From JAFGNB01 sp050304135 (GTDB lineage Bacteria > Fibrobacterota > Chitinivibrionia > Chitinivibrionales > Chitinispirillaceae), in the NCBI GenBank assembly GCA_050304135.1, contig JBNLDC010000005.1:287587-351586 (forward strand): a stretch of 64,000 nt of DNA. Reading direction: 5' to 3'. Shown here in pieces: positions 8,504 through 17,650 of the stretch (its first letter is position 1; each line of letters opens with the position of its first letter). The notes below the pieces were generated by a model that was given only the letters and a program-made list of their open reading frames with translations, did no database searches and was not told the DNA's origin. A program made the position numbers and the translations under genes.

Positions 8504-9511
8504 ATGATACCATCCGCCGTCAAATTTCTTTTGCCCCTGCTGCTGTTCCCCCTGGTGATTACAGCGGCACCACATGACAAAATCGCCGTTCTCAATCTTA
8601 AAAACACCGAAGGAGTTTCCGCCGGTGAAGCTGAACTGCTTTCCGATCGTCTGCGCAACGACCTCTTTTCGACCGGAAAGGTTGAAGTCATGGAACGGGA
8701 TCAGATGCAGTCTATTCTCGCGGAACAGGGACTGCAACAATCGGGAGTAACCTGCACCGATGAAGGGTGTATGGTGGAATTCGGAAAGCTGCTCGGGGTA
8801 AAAAAACTGATCTCCGGTTCCATAGGCAAACTCGGCAGTCTGTTTATGATCAACGCCAAAAGCATCGACGTTCAAACGGGGCAGCTCCTGAAAGTCGTCT
8901 CGAAAGATGTGCGTGGAGACATCGAGGATGTAGTATATATACTACCGGCCATTGCAGCTGAATTAACCGGAGCTTCAGCTCCTGCACCGAAACGGTCCGT
9001 CAAAAAAAAAGAGATTACGCCGCAATCCCTTCCAACTGAAACGGATCTGTCAGCACTCCCGTGTGATGGCAGCATTTACATCGAAAGGATCCGGTTCCCA
9101 AGAAATATCGTTTCATTTCCGGTTCCCGAAGATGATGCCGATGATATCGATCAGGATCTGGCGGAGGTATTCGGCGAAGCGCTCGACCGGAGTGTCATCA
9201 CCGCATCCACTGCACAGATCGCCGCCTCAGGATGTAAAACACTCGTTATACGAATACACTTAACCAGATACGAAGTGCGACCCGATGCAATGAAACAGTT
9301 CACCGGAACTATTTATACCGATATATCAGTGTATGCGTCACCGCAGGATAAAACCCCCGCCGTCACAGTGAAGTTCAAAAACACCGGCGACCGCCACTGG
9401 GGTGATATCACTCCGCTTAAAAATGCGTTTGACGAACTGATCGACAGCATCGATGATGACTTCTACTCCGCCGCAAGAAAAGCACTCAAGCAGATCGGCT
9501 TCAGGAGATAG
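8504..9511 (+). CDS. Secreted CsgG/TolB-N-like protein
   Basis: The 335-residue protein begins with a signal peptide (residues 1-21, ending ITAAP). Residues ~25-145 resemble the CsgG/FlgO/TolB N-terminal domain: KIAVLNLKN, SDRLRNDLF, VEVMERDQMQSIL, GKLLGVKKLISGSIG and a DVQTGQLL strand. A Lys/Pro linker (~152-165) contains an A9 run, and a second domain of about 165 residues with two cysteines follows and is not recognised. Proteins of this type form or sense outer-membrane-associated assemblies, but the precise role here is unknown. It is a single gene, followed by a degenerate copy of the dispersed palindrome. Confidence 0.75.
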   Translation: MIPSAVKFLLPLLLFPLVITAAPHDKIAVLNLKNTEGVSAGEAELLSDRLRNDLFSTGKVEVMERDQMQSILAEQGLQQSGVTCTDEGCMVEFGKLLGVKKLISGSIGKLGSLFMINAKSIDVQTGQLLKVVSKDVRGDIEDVVYILPAIAAELTGASAPAPKRSVKKKEITPQSLPTETDLSALPCDGSIYIERIRFPRNIVSFPVPEDDADDIDQDLAEVFGEALDRSVITASTAQIAASGCKTLVIRIHLTRYEVRPDAMKQFTGTIYTDISVYASPQDKTPAVTVKFKNTGDRHWGDITPLKNAFDELIDSIDDDFYSAARKALKQIGFRR

Positions 9512-9527
9512 CACTCTAGGGCAAATT

Positions 9528-9556
9528 GTACGGGCGTGTTTCTAACCCGCCACTGC
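9528..9556. repeat. Degenerate copy of 31-bp palindromic repeat
   Basis: TGTACGGGCGTGTTTCTAAC and the following bases match the palindrome found intact at 15930, 18100 and 50672, with several mismatches. It starts 17 bases after the stop of the CsgG-like gene, the same position relative to a gene end as the other copies. Confidence 0.6.
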
Positions 9557-9581
9557 CCCCCCCCTTTAAACTTTTAAAATA

Positions 9582-9610
9582 TTGCACCAAAATGTCGCTT
9601 GTTGTATTAT
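9582..9610 (+). promoter_or_regulatory. Predicted promoter of the tetR-efflux cluster
   Basis: TTGCAC (9582-9587) and TATTAT (9605-9610) are separated by exactly 17 bases, a good match to a housekeeping sigma promoter. The palindromic operator starts one base after the -10 element, so a bound repressor would cover the transcription start. Confidence 0.65.
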
Positions 9611-9611
9611 T

Positions 9612-9626
9612 ATGACTAATAGTCAT
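9612..9626. promoter_or_regulatory. TetR-family operator O1
   Basis: ATGACTAATAGTCAT is a perfect 15-bp palindrome 19 bases upstream of the tetR start. The same half-sites recur at 10335-10349 before the efflux genes, and both are followed by TTTAT. This pairing makes it the likely binding site of the adjacent TetR regulator. Confidence 0.75.
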
Positions 9627-9645
9627 TTTATGAACAGGAGTTCCA

Positions 9646-10305
9646 ATGGGTATATCAGAGCGCAAACAGCGGGAGCGGGAACAACGACGTGGAGCCATCA
9701 TTTTCGCTGCGGAGGAGATCTTTTTTTCGAGAGGAATCGCCGCTGCAACCGTAGATGAAGTTGCTGCAGCGGCTGAGTTGAGCAAGGGAACGGTCTACCT
9801 CTATTTCAAAAACAAGGAGGAACTCATTGCAGGAGTCTTCAGCCGCGGAATGGAACTGCTCCAGAACATGATGATCAGCTCCAGTATTCATATTACCGAC
9901 CCTGTTCAAAAACTGCGGTCGCTCGGAAAAACCTATTTACGGTTTGCCAGGGAATACCCCGGCCATTTCGCCCTGATGCTTGAAAAGGAACTCCATAAAC
10001 TTGATGTGAACGAGGAGACCCCCGAAGCGGTTTCATGCATTGAATCGGGCCTGCATATTCTTACCATCCTCAAGATGATCATTGCAGAGGGGATACAGCA
10101 GAAAAAGATCCGTCCCGATATCGACCCGGCTCAGATGGCGCTTATTATCTGGGGGCAGATTCACGGGGTGATCACCATCGCCTCGCGCGAAGAAGGGTGT
10201 GACCATTTCAAGCCGTTCTGCACGTTTGATCTGGAGTCGATCGTTCTTGCAACCATCGACATCATCCTCAAAGGTGTTGAACCAAGAATCGACGGGAGCA
10301 CCTGA
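9646..10305 (+). CDS. TetR family transcriptional regulator of efflux operon
   Basis: The 219-residue protein has a classical TetR N-terminal helix-turn-helix (residues ~10-56: RGAIIFAAEEIFFSRG, then TVDEVAAAAELSKGTVYLYF and NKEELIAGV). The C-terminal ligand-binding half is helical and includes a WGQIHGVITIAS helix. AACAGGAG precedes the ATG. It is the first gene of a run ending with a TolC/adaptor/RND system, a standard arrangement for a local repressor released by the pump's substrate. Two matching palindromes, one before this gene and one before the tolC-like gene, support autoregulation and control of the pump. The inducer is unknown. Confidence 0.93.
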   Translation: MGISERKQREREQRRGAIIFAAEEIFFSRGIAAATVDEVAAAAELSKGTVYLYFKNKEELIAGVFSRGMELLQNMMISSSIHITDPVQKLRSLGKTYLRFAREYPGHFALMLEKELHKLDVNEETPEAVSCIESGLHILTILKMIIAEGIQQKKIRPDIDPAQMALIIWGQIHGVITIASREEGCDHFKPFCTFDLESIVLATIDIILKGVEPRIDGST

Positions 10306-10333
10306 TGATGCTTCCGCTTTTTTTTAGCCGGAG

Positions 10334-10350
10334 AATGACTTCAAGTCATT
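10334..10350. promoter_or_regulatory. TetR-family operator O2
   Basis: AATGACTTCAAGTCATT is a perfect 17-bp palindrome sharing both ATGACT/AGTCAT half-sites and the following TTTAT with the site upstream of tetR. It lies in the 76-base gap between tetR and the tolC-like gene, so the efflux genes may have their own repressed promoter. Confidence 0.75.
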
Positions 10351-10381
10351 TTATTTTTTCCGTTCAGTTATTGGAGGCAGC

Positions 10382-11794
10382 ATGAAACGATTTGCCGCCA
10401 TCAGTACCTCACTTCTGCTCAGCGCGCGCGTTCTGACGGGACAGGCGACTCCTCTGGACCGGTATATCGACGAGGGGCTAACCGGTAATTCCACCATCCG
10501 ACAGGAACAGGCGAACTTCCGCAGCGCGCGGGAAGCACTCTTTGAGGCACGCTCCCGATTTCTTCCGGACGTGTGGCTCAAGGCTCGGTATACCAGGGCC
10601 GATGGCGGCCGGTCGGTTACCATTCCCGTTGGTGAGATGGTACAGGAGAGTTTCAGAGAGAGCCCGCTTGGTCCGATGCTCGCGACCTCGACACCACCTG
10701 ATCCGGTTACCATCACCATTATGCCGGAAAAGGAACAGGAGACGAAACTGCAGTTGATCCAACCGCTCTTCGCTCCGGGACTCGTTGCCAATCATGCACT
10801 GCAGACACAGTTGCTTACCGCACAGGAAAAAGCGTTGCAGGCGGCGGCACTCACGGTGGTGCGCGATATCAGGCTCGCCTACTTCACCTGTCTGCAGGCG
10901 CAGGAGGCGCTGGATGTCTATGCCGCAGCGGTTAAGCGTTCCGCAGCATACCTCGAAACCGCACGAAAACTCTTTGACGCTGGAATAACCAGTGGAACTT
11001 CCGTTGCAGTGGCCGAGGCGGCGTACGCACAGAGTGTCACCACCGGCAAACGGGGGGAAAACGATTTCACTACCGCCTGCAGAGCCTTCAACCTGCTGCT
11101 CGGACAGGATCTCGATGCGAAACCGGAACTTGTTGCCCCTGACAGCGCCCTCTTCCGGAAGCTGCTTGACGAACCTGATTCAGCGGAAACGTCCGCCAAC
11201 GGCAGCAATCGCCTTGAACGTCCCGAAATTGCCCGTCTCGAAGCCGCAGCCGCAGCATCCCGTTCCTATATCGCACTTGAAAAAAGTGGATTCGCACCGA
11301 CACTCGCGGCGGCACTCGAAGGAGGGATCATTGGCGACCGGTACGAAATTTCCGAACGCAGCCTGTTTTACACCGCCTCGGTCCTGCTTGAATGGGAACT
11401 TTTCTCGGGTACCGGACGAATGCGGAAAGTCCGCAAAGCTACCGCTGCGCTCGACGGAATTCTGGAACAGAAAGCCGAGGCAGAGCGGCAGATACGGTTT
11501 CAGGTGGAGCAGTGTCTCAGCGATCTTGAACTTTCCCGCAGGGTCTGCCGCGACAGCGAACTGCAGGTTAGCGCCGCGGAAAAAAATCATACCGCCGTAT
11601 TCAAGCTGTTCCAGCAGGGCGTGGCCACCGCCACGGAACTGACCGAAGCTGGTGAACTGCTCACCAGGGCAGAAACCGCCCGGACCGTTACCCGTTACGA
11701 CCTTTTCAAACAACAGGCACGGCTGCGCCATGCAACCGCAGCCGACACCGCATTGCTTGCCGCTGTAAATCAATTTCCCGGGAGTACCCGATGA
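10382..11794 (+). CDS. TolC-like outer membrane efflux protein
   Basis: The 470-residue product has a signal peptide (to about residue 20) and two repeated helical hairpin regions typical of outer membrane efflux proteins: FRSAREALFEARSRFLPDV in the first half, and LRLAYFTCLQAQEALDVY-type and KLFQQGVATATELTEAGE helices in the second. The outer channel would export compounds passed on by the adaptor and RND pump encoded immediately downstream. TTGGAGGCAG provides a ribosome binding site. The stop overlaps the adaptor start by four bases (ATGA), so the three genes are one operon. The sequence has many Ala/Glu coiled-coil stretches as expected for the alpha-barrel. Confidence 0.93.
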   Translation: MKRFAAISTSLLLSARVLTGQATPLDRYIDEGLTGNSTIRQEQANFRSAREALFEARSRFLPDVWLKARYTRADGGRSVTIPVGEMVQESFRESPLGPMLATSTPPDPVTITIMPEKEQETKLQLIQPLFAPGLVANHALQTQLLTAQEKALQAAALTVVRDIRLAYFTCLQAQEALDVYAAAVKRSAAYLETARKLFDAGITSGTSVAVAEAAYAQSVTTGKRGENDFTTACRAFNLLLGQDLDAKPELVAPDSALFRKLLDEPDSAETSANGSNRLERPEIARLEAAAAASRSYIALEKSGFAPTLAAALEGGIIGDRYEISERSLFYTASVLLEWELFSGTGRMRKVRKATAALDGILEQKAEAERQIRFQVEQCLSDLELSRRVCRDSELQVSAAEKNHTAVFKLFQQGVATATELTEAGELLTRAETARTVTRYDLFKQQARLRHATAADTALLAAVNQFPGSTR

Positions 11795-12855
11795 ACTACC
11801 GCCGTTTTATTCCATACTGCATTTTACCGATTACCCTGCTTGTCACTATCGTATGTGACCGGCCTGCTCCCGAAAAACAGAAACCTGCCCCGTCACACAT
11901 CCTTCGCGTTTCCATCGGCCCGGTGCTTCGTGACAGTATCGTCCTGCCGCTGTTCCTTCCCGGAAAACTTTCAGCGGCAACCGAGCTGCGACTCGGATTT
12001 AAAACCGGCGGCATCATCCGTGAGATCAATGCAATCGAGGGTGCTTCGGTTTCCCGCGGAGCACGTATCGCCCGACTTGACACCGTGGAATTTTCCGCCT
12101 GGCGCGACAAGGCGCAGACCGCGCTCGAGAAAACTTCCCGGGACCTTGCGCGAGCGGAGCAACTGCTCCGCGACAGTGTCGCGCCACTTGAGCAGGTGCA
12201 GAACGCCCGTTCCGCATGGCGCGCCGCCCGGTCCGACAGTGCCATCGCGGCGTTCAATCTTTCTCAGGCGATACTTGCCGCCCCGACTTCCGGAAAAATT
12301 CTCAAACGGCTCGCCGAGAAAAACGAGGTAATCGGCCCCGGTATGCCGGTGGTCATCTTCGCCTCCACCGACGGCAACTGGGTGGTGAAAGCCGCAATCC
12401 CCGACCGTGACCTGAATATCATCACCCTGGGAGACAGGGCGGAAATATCGTTCGACGCGCTGCCTGATCGTATCTTTCCTGCCACCCTCAGCCGGATCGC
12501 CGGAGCGGCACACCCGGTTACCGGTACGTTCGAAATTGAGCTCTCACTCACGGAAATCGACCGTCAGTTCAGACCGGGGCTGATTGCTGATGTCAAGCTG
12601 TATCCCTCGGCCCAGAAAAAGCATTCGTATGTTCCCGCAGGTGCACTGGTTGAGGGAACCGCCGACAGCGCACTGGTGTACGGGGTAACCGCCGAAGGAA
12701 CCTTCACCCCCGAGCCGATCCGTATCGGAAGAATCTTCGGTGATCTTGTTGCCGTTGCCTCCGGACTTGAGGGTATTGATACCGTTGTCGTTTCCGGAGC
12801 TCCTTACCTGCGTTTCACGGCCGACAGCATCATTGTTGACCGGGGCAAGGAGTAA
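11791..12855 (+). CDS. RND efflux periplasmic adaptor subunit
   Basis: The 354-residue protein links inner-membrane pump and outer-membrane channel. An N-terminal hydrophobic segment ends in a cysteine (VTIVCDRP), a weak lipobox that may anchor it. A barrel-sandwich half (GFKTGGIIREINAIEGASVSRGARIARLD, ~68-96) is followed by a short alpha-hairpin, the second lipoyl half (ILAAPTSGKILKRLAEKNEVIGPGMPV) and beta-barrel domain strands with DLNIITLGDRAEISFDALP. The hairpin is short compared with AcrA. The start overlaps the tolC-like stop. The RND gene follows four bases after the stop. Confidence 0.93.
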   Translation: MNYRRFIPYCILPITLLVTIVCDRPAPEKQKPAPSHILRVSIGPVLRDSIVLPLFLPGKLSAATELRLGFKTGGIIREINAIEGASVSRGARIARLDTVEFSAWRDKAQTALEKTSRDLARAEQLLRDSVAPLEQVQNARSAWRAARSDSAIAAFNLSQAILAAPTSGKILKRLAEKNEVIGPGMPVVIFASTDGNWVVKAAIPDRDLNIITLGDRAEISFDALPDRIFPATLSRIAGAAHPVTGTFEIELSLTEIDRQFRPGLIADVKLYPSAQKKHSYVPAGALVEGTADSALVYGVTAEGTFTPEPIRIGRIFGDLVAVASGLEGIDTVVVSGAPYLRFTADSIIVDRGKE

Positions 12856-12859
12856 CACC

Positions 12860-15800
12860 ATGCAGGTACTACGCTCGCTGCTTTCCAACCGTCATTTCAT
12901 TCTGGTCGTCACCCTGCTGCTTATCGCATGGGGTGCCATGTCACTGCGCACCATCCCGCGATCAGAGGATCCGCAGATGGAGTTCTCCGGCTCTTCAATT
13001 TTCGCGGTGCTCCCCGGAGCAGGACCGGAGGATATCGAAAAACTGGTGGTCGATCCGATCGAAGAGGAACTCAACAAACTCGGCGACATCAACCACCTCA
13101 CCTCTTCCGCCGCCGAAAATGTCGCCCTGCTCAACATAGAATTCTCGGTGAGTACCGATCCCGACGATAAGTACCGTGAAGTGCTCACTGCCGTCGATAA
13201 CATCCGCAGCCGCCTGCCGAAAAACATCGCCCGACTTGACGTAACAAAATACAGTTCAAGTGATGTCTCGATCCTGCAGTACGCCTTTATTGCCGACGCA
13301 CTCCCCTATCACCGTATCGTTGACCAGGCAGAAGAGCTCAAGAAACGGCTGCAGAGGATAGCCGGGGTGGAAAAAGTAACGATTCACGCCTACCCCGATC
13401 GCCAGGTAAACGTCGAAATCGCACCGGAAAAGCTCGAGGCTGCAGGGATTTCGCTGCGACAGGTCAGCGCCGCGCTGCAGGGGGCTAATATGGCCATTCC
13501 CGCCGGATCGGTTCTCGCCGATGCCCGCCGGTTCAGCATACGGGTTAACAGTGAACTGCGGACGGTTGACGATGTGAGCAACACCATTGTTGGCGCATGG
13601 GGATCGCAGAGTATCCGGCTCGGCGATATCGCCGCCATCTCCCTTACCGACGGCGACACCCTCTACCGCGCCCGCTTCGATGGAAAACGGGCGGTCTTTC
13701 TTACCCTTTCCCAGAAAAAGGGAACGAACATATTTCCCCTCACGAAAGCCGTTTCTGAAGAAGTCAACCGGCTCCGGGCCTCCCGAAATGAACCGATGAC
13801 GATTGCAACTGTGTTTGACCAGTCGAGAAGCGTTGACCGACGGCTCAATGGTTTTTTTGTCAATCTGCTCCAGGGTATTCTTCTGGTGGGATCGGTTACC
13901 ATCCTCACGCTCGGCGGCGCCTCGGCATCGATTATCATTTTCGTTATCCTGCTCTCGATACTTACCGCCATCGGTGTACTTGCTACCGCCGGGTTCGGCC
14001 TTGACCAGATTTCCATTGTCGCGCTGGCTATAGCGCTCGGGATGCTCGTTGACAACGCGATTGTGGTAGTCGAACTGGTCGCCCGCAAAAAAAGCGGGGG
14101 GATGAACGGAGACGATGCCGCCGTCGCAACGGTAGGCGAGATCGGTGGAGCGATTATAAGCTCGACGCTCACAACGGTGGTCGCCTTTCTTCCGATGGCG
14201 TTTCTGCAATCGTATGTTGGTGATTTCATTAGAGGATTACCCCTCACGGTAATTTTCACGCTCAGTGCCTCCCTGCTTTTTGCGCTTACCATTACCCCGC
14301 TTGCCGCAGGAAGGCTCACCCCCGACTCGCAGAAACAGAAAAAGATCCGCCTGCGTCGTCTGATCTATTTTATTGCGGAACACCGGTACCGCCCGTTGCT
14401 CGAACGACTGCTCAGACGCCCGAAAACGGTACTCGCCGTTGCGATACTGCTTTTCGGTGTCTCCCTCACGCTGCTTCCCAAAGTCAAAGTGAGTCTGTTT
14501 CCCAGTGCCGAGAAACCGCAGATCTTCATTTCACTCGAAACCCCGAAAGGGAGTGCGATTTCCCGGGTGGATTCCGCCACCCGCGCCGTTGAACGCATTC
14601 TCCGTGAACACCCCGATGTGCTGCACTATGCCACCAACCTCGGTAAAGGAAACCCGCGTATTTACTACAACGTGTTCTCACTCTGGGAGTCACCCAACAT
14701 CGGCCAGATTCTGGCCACCCTCTCGACCGGCCGGGAAGCGCAGGTCGGGCGTATCGTCGGGGAGCTGCGCGCCGCCTGCGCCACCATTCCCGCCGTCAAG
14801 ATTCACATACAGGAACTCCAGCAGGGCATGCCGGTTGCAGCACCGGTTGCCTTCAGGGTGATCGGCGATGATCTTGACAGTATCCGGGCCTTTTCCGAAA
14901 CAGTGGAATCGATACTAGCCAAGACAGAGGGAACAGTAAATATAAGAAACCCGATCAGGGAGAGCAGAACCGATGTTCGGATAACCGTCAACCGGGACAA
15001 GGCCGCGCTCGCGGGCGTAGCCCCTGCACAGGTTGCCGCTGCCATCCGTACCGCAGTGCTTGGCTCGGAAGTGACGCTGCTGCGCAGCGACAACGGTGAT
15101 GAATTCCCGGTGATCATCCATACCGGAAGGGCGGCACTACCCCGCATGGAAGAAATTGAGCGGGTCAGCATTCCGTCGCTCTCCGGCGATATGGTCCCGC
15201 TCCGGCAGATCGCCACCATCGGGCTTGAACAGGGACCGTCAGTCATCAACCACTACCTGCTTGAACGGGTAAGCACTGTGCTTGCCGATGTGCGCAGCGG
15301 CTACAATACCGCGGAGATTACACGTACCGTAACGAAAGCGCTTGCCGGTGTTCCCGTACCCGCATCGGTAAAGTGGAAGGTCGCCGGCGAGGAGGAGAGC
15401 CGCGATGAATCGTTCTCCGGGATCACCAAAGCGCTCGCCGTGGCACTGATCGGTATATTCGCCCTGCTGGTGTTGCAGTTCGGCAATTTCAGCCAGCCGT
15501 TCATCGTGTTCACCGCCATTCCCTTTGCGATTTCCGGATCGATCGTCGCACTGCTGATTACCGGATACAGTTTTTCTTTTACGGCGTTCATCGGATTCAC
15601 GAGCCTGATGGGAATCGTGGTCAACAACTCAATAATCCTGATTGACTGCGCCAATCAGCTCCGCCGGGGGGGAATGGGACTTTTTGACACGGCAATCGCC
15701 GCCTGTACACAGCGGTTCACCCCGATCGTGCTGACTACGGTCACCACGCTCCTCGGGCTCTTTCCCCTGATCCTCACCGGCAGTTCACTCTGGGCGCCGC

Positions 15801-15895
15801 TTGCGTGGGTGATCACCGGGGGGCTGGCGGTTTCTACGCTGCTGACGCTGTTTGTGGTACCGGCGCTGTATTTGTTGTATACGCGGAAATCGTGA
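12860..15895 (+). CDS. RND family efflux transporter permease
   Basis: The proton-driven inner-membrane pump has 1011 residues from the ATG at 12860, which is preceded by CAAGGAG; the frame is open further upstream but that part overlaps the adaptor gene. The twelve-helix, two-repeat HAE/AcrB architecture is clear: one helix near the N-terminus, a large periplasmic loop with the ENVALLNIEF-type motif, helices 2-6 including the proton-relay helix GMLVDNAIVVVE, a second periplasmic loop and helices 8-12 ending LFVVPALYLLYT. The second loop contains NPIRESRTDVRITVNRDKAA, typical of the docking domain. Substrates are not predictable from sequence. Confidence 0.95.
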   Translation: MQVLRSLLSNRHFILVVTLLLIAWGAMSLRTIPRSEDPQMEFSGSSIFAVLPGAGPEDIEKLVVDPIEEELNKLGDINHLTSSAAENVALLNIEFSVSTDPDDKYREVLTAVDNIRSRLPKNIARLDVTKYSSSDVSILQYAFIADALPYHRIVDQAEELKKRLQRIAGVEKVTIHAYPDRQVNVEIAPEKLEAAGISLRQVSAALQGANMAIPAGSVLADARRFSIRVNSELRTVDDVSNTIVGAWGSQSIRLGDIAAISLTDGDTLYRARFDGKRAVFLTLSQKKGTNIFPLTKAVSEEVNRLRASRNEPMTIATVFDQSRSVDRRLNGFFVNLLQGILLVGSVTILTLGGASASIIIFVILLSILTAIGVLATAGFGLDQISIVALAIALGMLVDNAIVVVELVARKKSGGMNGDDAAVATVGEIGGAIISSTLTTVVAFLPMAFLQSYVGDFIRGLPLTVIFTLSASLLFALTITPLAAGRLTPDSQKQKKIRLRRLIYFIAEHRYRPLLERLLRRPKTVLAVAILLFGVSLTLLPKVKVSLFPSAEKPQIFISLETPKGSAISRVDSATRAVERILREHPDVLHYATNLGKGNPRIYYNVFSLWESPNIGQILATLSTGREAQVGRIVGELRAACATIPAVKIHIQELQQGMPVAAPVAFRVIGDDLDSIRAFSETVESILAKTEGTVNIRNPIRESRTDVRITVNRDKAALAGVAPAQVAAAIRTAVLGSEVTLLRSDNGDEFPVIIHTGRAALPRMEEIERVSIPSLSGDMVPLRQIATIGLEQGPSVINHYLLERVSTVLADVRSGYNTAEITRTVTKALAGVPVPASVKWKVAGEEESRDESFSGITKALAVALIGIFALLVLQFGNFSQPFIVFTAIPFAISGSIVALLITGYSFSFTAFIGFTSLMGIVVNNSIILIDCANQLRRGGMGLFDTAIAACTQRFTPIVLTTVTTLLGLFPLILTGSSLWAPLAWVITGGLAVSTLLTLFVVPALYLLYTRKS

Positions 15896-15929
15896 ACACT
15901 GATTGACAGAATGATATAATGGGTGGATG

Positions 15930-15960
15930 TGTAAGGGCGGGTTTCAAACCCGCCCCTACA
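15930..15960. repeat. 31-bp dispersed palindromic repeat, copy 2
   Basis: The two 15-base arms pair with a single mismatch around one central base. The copy is 34 bases after the RND pump stop codon and is identical to the one at 18100-18130. It could fold as a stable hairpin in the pump operon's 3' end. Confidence 0.85.
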
Positions 15961-16150
15961 TGATATAAAATCAAAATAGATCACCATGATTCCATCGGTA
16001 CCATAAAGGATCCGTACACCCAATAGCACAAAGCAGAGAAAAACTGCCCGCAAGGATGTTTCCTGCCAAACTCTGGCTGTCATTATTCTTTTTCTATTCA
16101 CCGGCAGATATGTTGAGGGTATTGCATAATTGTCAAGGGTGATCATCCAT

Positions 16151-16178
16151 GCTGTTTTACCGGGGAAGTAAAAACAGC
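16151..16178. terminator. Hairpin after the 178-residue protein gene
   Basis: GCTGTTTTAC pairs with GTAAAAACAGC across a seven-base loop, with one bulged A. It lies 17 bases past the stop of the minus-strand gene ending at 16195. No strong T-run follows on that strand, so termination is only probable. Confidence 0.45.
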
Positions 16179-16194
16179 CGATATGTTTCCGCAG

Positions 16195-16731
16195 TTAACG
16201 GCCAGCTTCAGACCGTTTGGAAATTGCAAAATTGTACTGCTGTTCAGCAGTACGGATGAACTTGTGTCGGGCAATCTGCAGAGAAATTCCCACACTGGTA
16301 ATAGCAGCGCCGGAAATCAGGGGTGTAAAATTAAACGAAGCAGGGCGTTGGTCGCCAGCATCCTTACCCGCTCCGTTGATGAACTGCCCAAACGAACCCA
16401 AAGCGGCAATTCCGATTCCACCAACCATTCCGGTGATTGCACCGATCCTTGCCCACAGATAGGCATCCATCCAGACACGGCCTTCCGGTACCGGTTTCAT
16501 TGTTTTGAGAAGATTCATTCCGAAATAGTCAACCGGGATGATGTAATCGAGGTTACCTTCGAACCCGTACCCGTAGTCAATGTTAACAACTGTTCCCATC
16601 CCCCCGGGAGACATATCAACATCAACATTTACCCTGCGTATAAGAAATATTTTTTCCGGTACGGTATCAGCCGGACCTTCGGCATGCGCCCATATCGCCA
16701 AAAAAAGTATGCAGTAACGTACGCGATACAT
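16195..16731 (-). CDS. Hypothetical secreted/membrane protein
   Basis: I choose the ATG at 16731 because it opens directly into a signal peptide (MYRVRYCILFLAIWAHAEG); the frame is open 67 codons upstream without resemblance to a protein. The resulting 178-residue product has an acidic extracytoplasmic part with VNVDVDMSPGGMGTVVNIDYGYG and a Gly-rich membrane segment (IGAITGMVGGIGIAALGSF), then a second hydrophobic stretch near the C-terminus. No family is recognised. It is transcribed divergently from another small signal-peptide protein with two membrane segments, and the two may be functionally linked, though nothing proves it. Confidence 0.6.
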   Translation of the reverse strand: MYRVRYCILFLAIWAHAEGPADTVPEKIFLIRRVNVDVDMSPGGMGTVVNIDYGYGFEGNLDYIIPVDYFGMNLLKTMKPVPEGRVWMDAYLWARIGAITGMVGGIGIAALGSFGQFINGAGKDAGDQRPASFNFTPLISGAAITSVGISLQIARHKFIRTAEQQYNFAISKRSEAGR

Positions 16732-16950
16732 CCAGTTGCAAGTACCTGTATCCATTAGCCCCCCATAGAAATCGATCTCCAGTACTCTTTCCCAAAAAAT
16801 AGGTAGCCACAGCACTGGATACAAGAACCATGTCGGGCTTCTCATTCTGATTTCACCAGTAAGATTTATACAAAATCGGTCCGAATATATTTTCTGAAAA
16901 ATGTACACCATGCACTCAGGTCGAAGATTCATTAAGATGGAACTGCACCA

Positions 16951-17451
16951 ATGAGATTTTTTTACCGCGGTATTCTTTATATTGCTCTGTCGTTCCTTGT
17001 GACATCATCCACGTTGCACGCGCAAGTACTCCTCCCCGATGATTACGCGAATGAGAGGGGACTCGAATACTCCGATGATCAGCTGCAGAACAAATACCGG
17101 GCCTACGGAACTCTCCGGAATATCGGACTTATAACGGTAGTGGTTTCTGCAGCCGTTATCGGGTCGGGAATATACCTTAATGTCAACCGTCCGGAATTCC
17201 TCACCACCGATGAAAAAAAACAGGCCCGGCGAATTAACCCGGATACGACATTCCGTTCCTACAACGCCATTACGGAACTGTATTCATTTCTCAGTTTTGC
17301 AATCGGTATTCCACTGAGCGGAGCAGGCACGACAGTCACCATCTTCGGCTGGATGAAGCGATATGAATACCTCAAAAAGCTCCGGATTCGAGGCCTGAAA
17401 GCAGGGGGATCAATGAGTGGAGCCTCGTTTTCACTAATTGTTGACTATTGA
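16951..17451 (+). CDS. Hypothetical membrane protein with signal peptide
   Basis: The 166-residue product has a signal peptide (residues 1-25, ending TLHAQ), a short acidic stretch with NERGLEYSDDQLQNKY, and two membrane segments (residues ~54-76 and ~108-131) joined by a charged loop. The C-terminus is basic then Gly/Ser-rich. I do not recognise a family. A strong hairpin terminator lies about 50 bases after the stop, so it is probably a single-gene transcript, divergent from the gene at 16195-16731. Confidence 0.65.
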   Translation: MRFFYRGILYIALSFLVTSSTLHAQVLLPDDYANERGLEYSDDQLQNKYRAYGTLRNIGLITVVVSAAVIGSGIYLNVNRPEFLTTDEKKQARRINPDTTFRSYNAITELYSFLSFAIGIPLSGAGTTVTIFGWMKRYEYLKKLRIRGLKAGGSMSGASFSLIVDY

Positions 17452-17498
17452 ATTGACATCTTTAACTGGTCCAACTGCCTGGGTTGTCAGTAAACTAA

Positions 17499-17536
17499 AA
17501 CAGCCTCAGTCGGTATACCAACCGGCTGAGGTTGTT
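17499..17536 (+). terminator. Strong hairpin terminator
   Basis: AACAGCCTCAGTCGGT pairs over 16 positions (two G-T type mismatches) with ACCGGCTGAGGTTGTT across a six-base loop, followed by TTTATC. It lies 47 bases after the 16951-17451 gene. Confidence 0.75.
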
Positions 17537-17650
17537 TATCAAAACCACTATTAGTAATTCATCTTGGCGTCATCGCAAAGGGTTGTTTTTTATAGGATTA
17601 TATAAGATATTTTATATAGGTATTTATAAAAAAAGAATATAGTTATTCCT

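Noticed and set aside
12740..12859. Upstream extension of the RND gene by 40 codons
   Set aside because: The extension overlaps the adaptor gene and has no membrane start; the ATG at 12860 has a good ribosome binding site and leads into the first transmembrane helix.
13256..14209. Minus-strand open frame of 317 codons within the RND gene
   Set aside because: It is charged, low-complexity sequence typical of an antisense shadow frame; the RND protein is complete on the plus strand.
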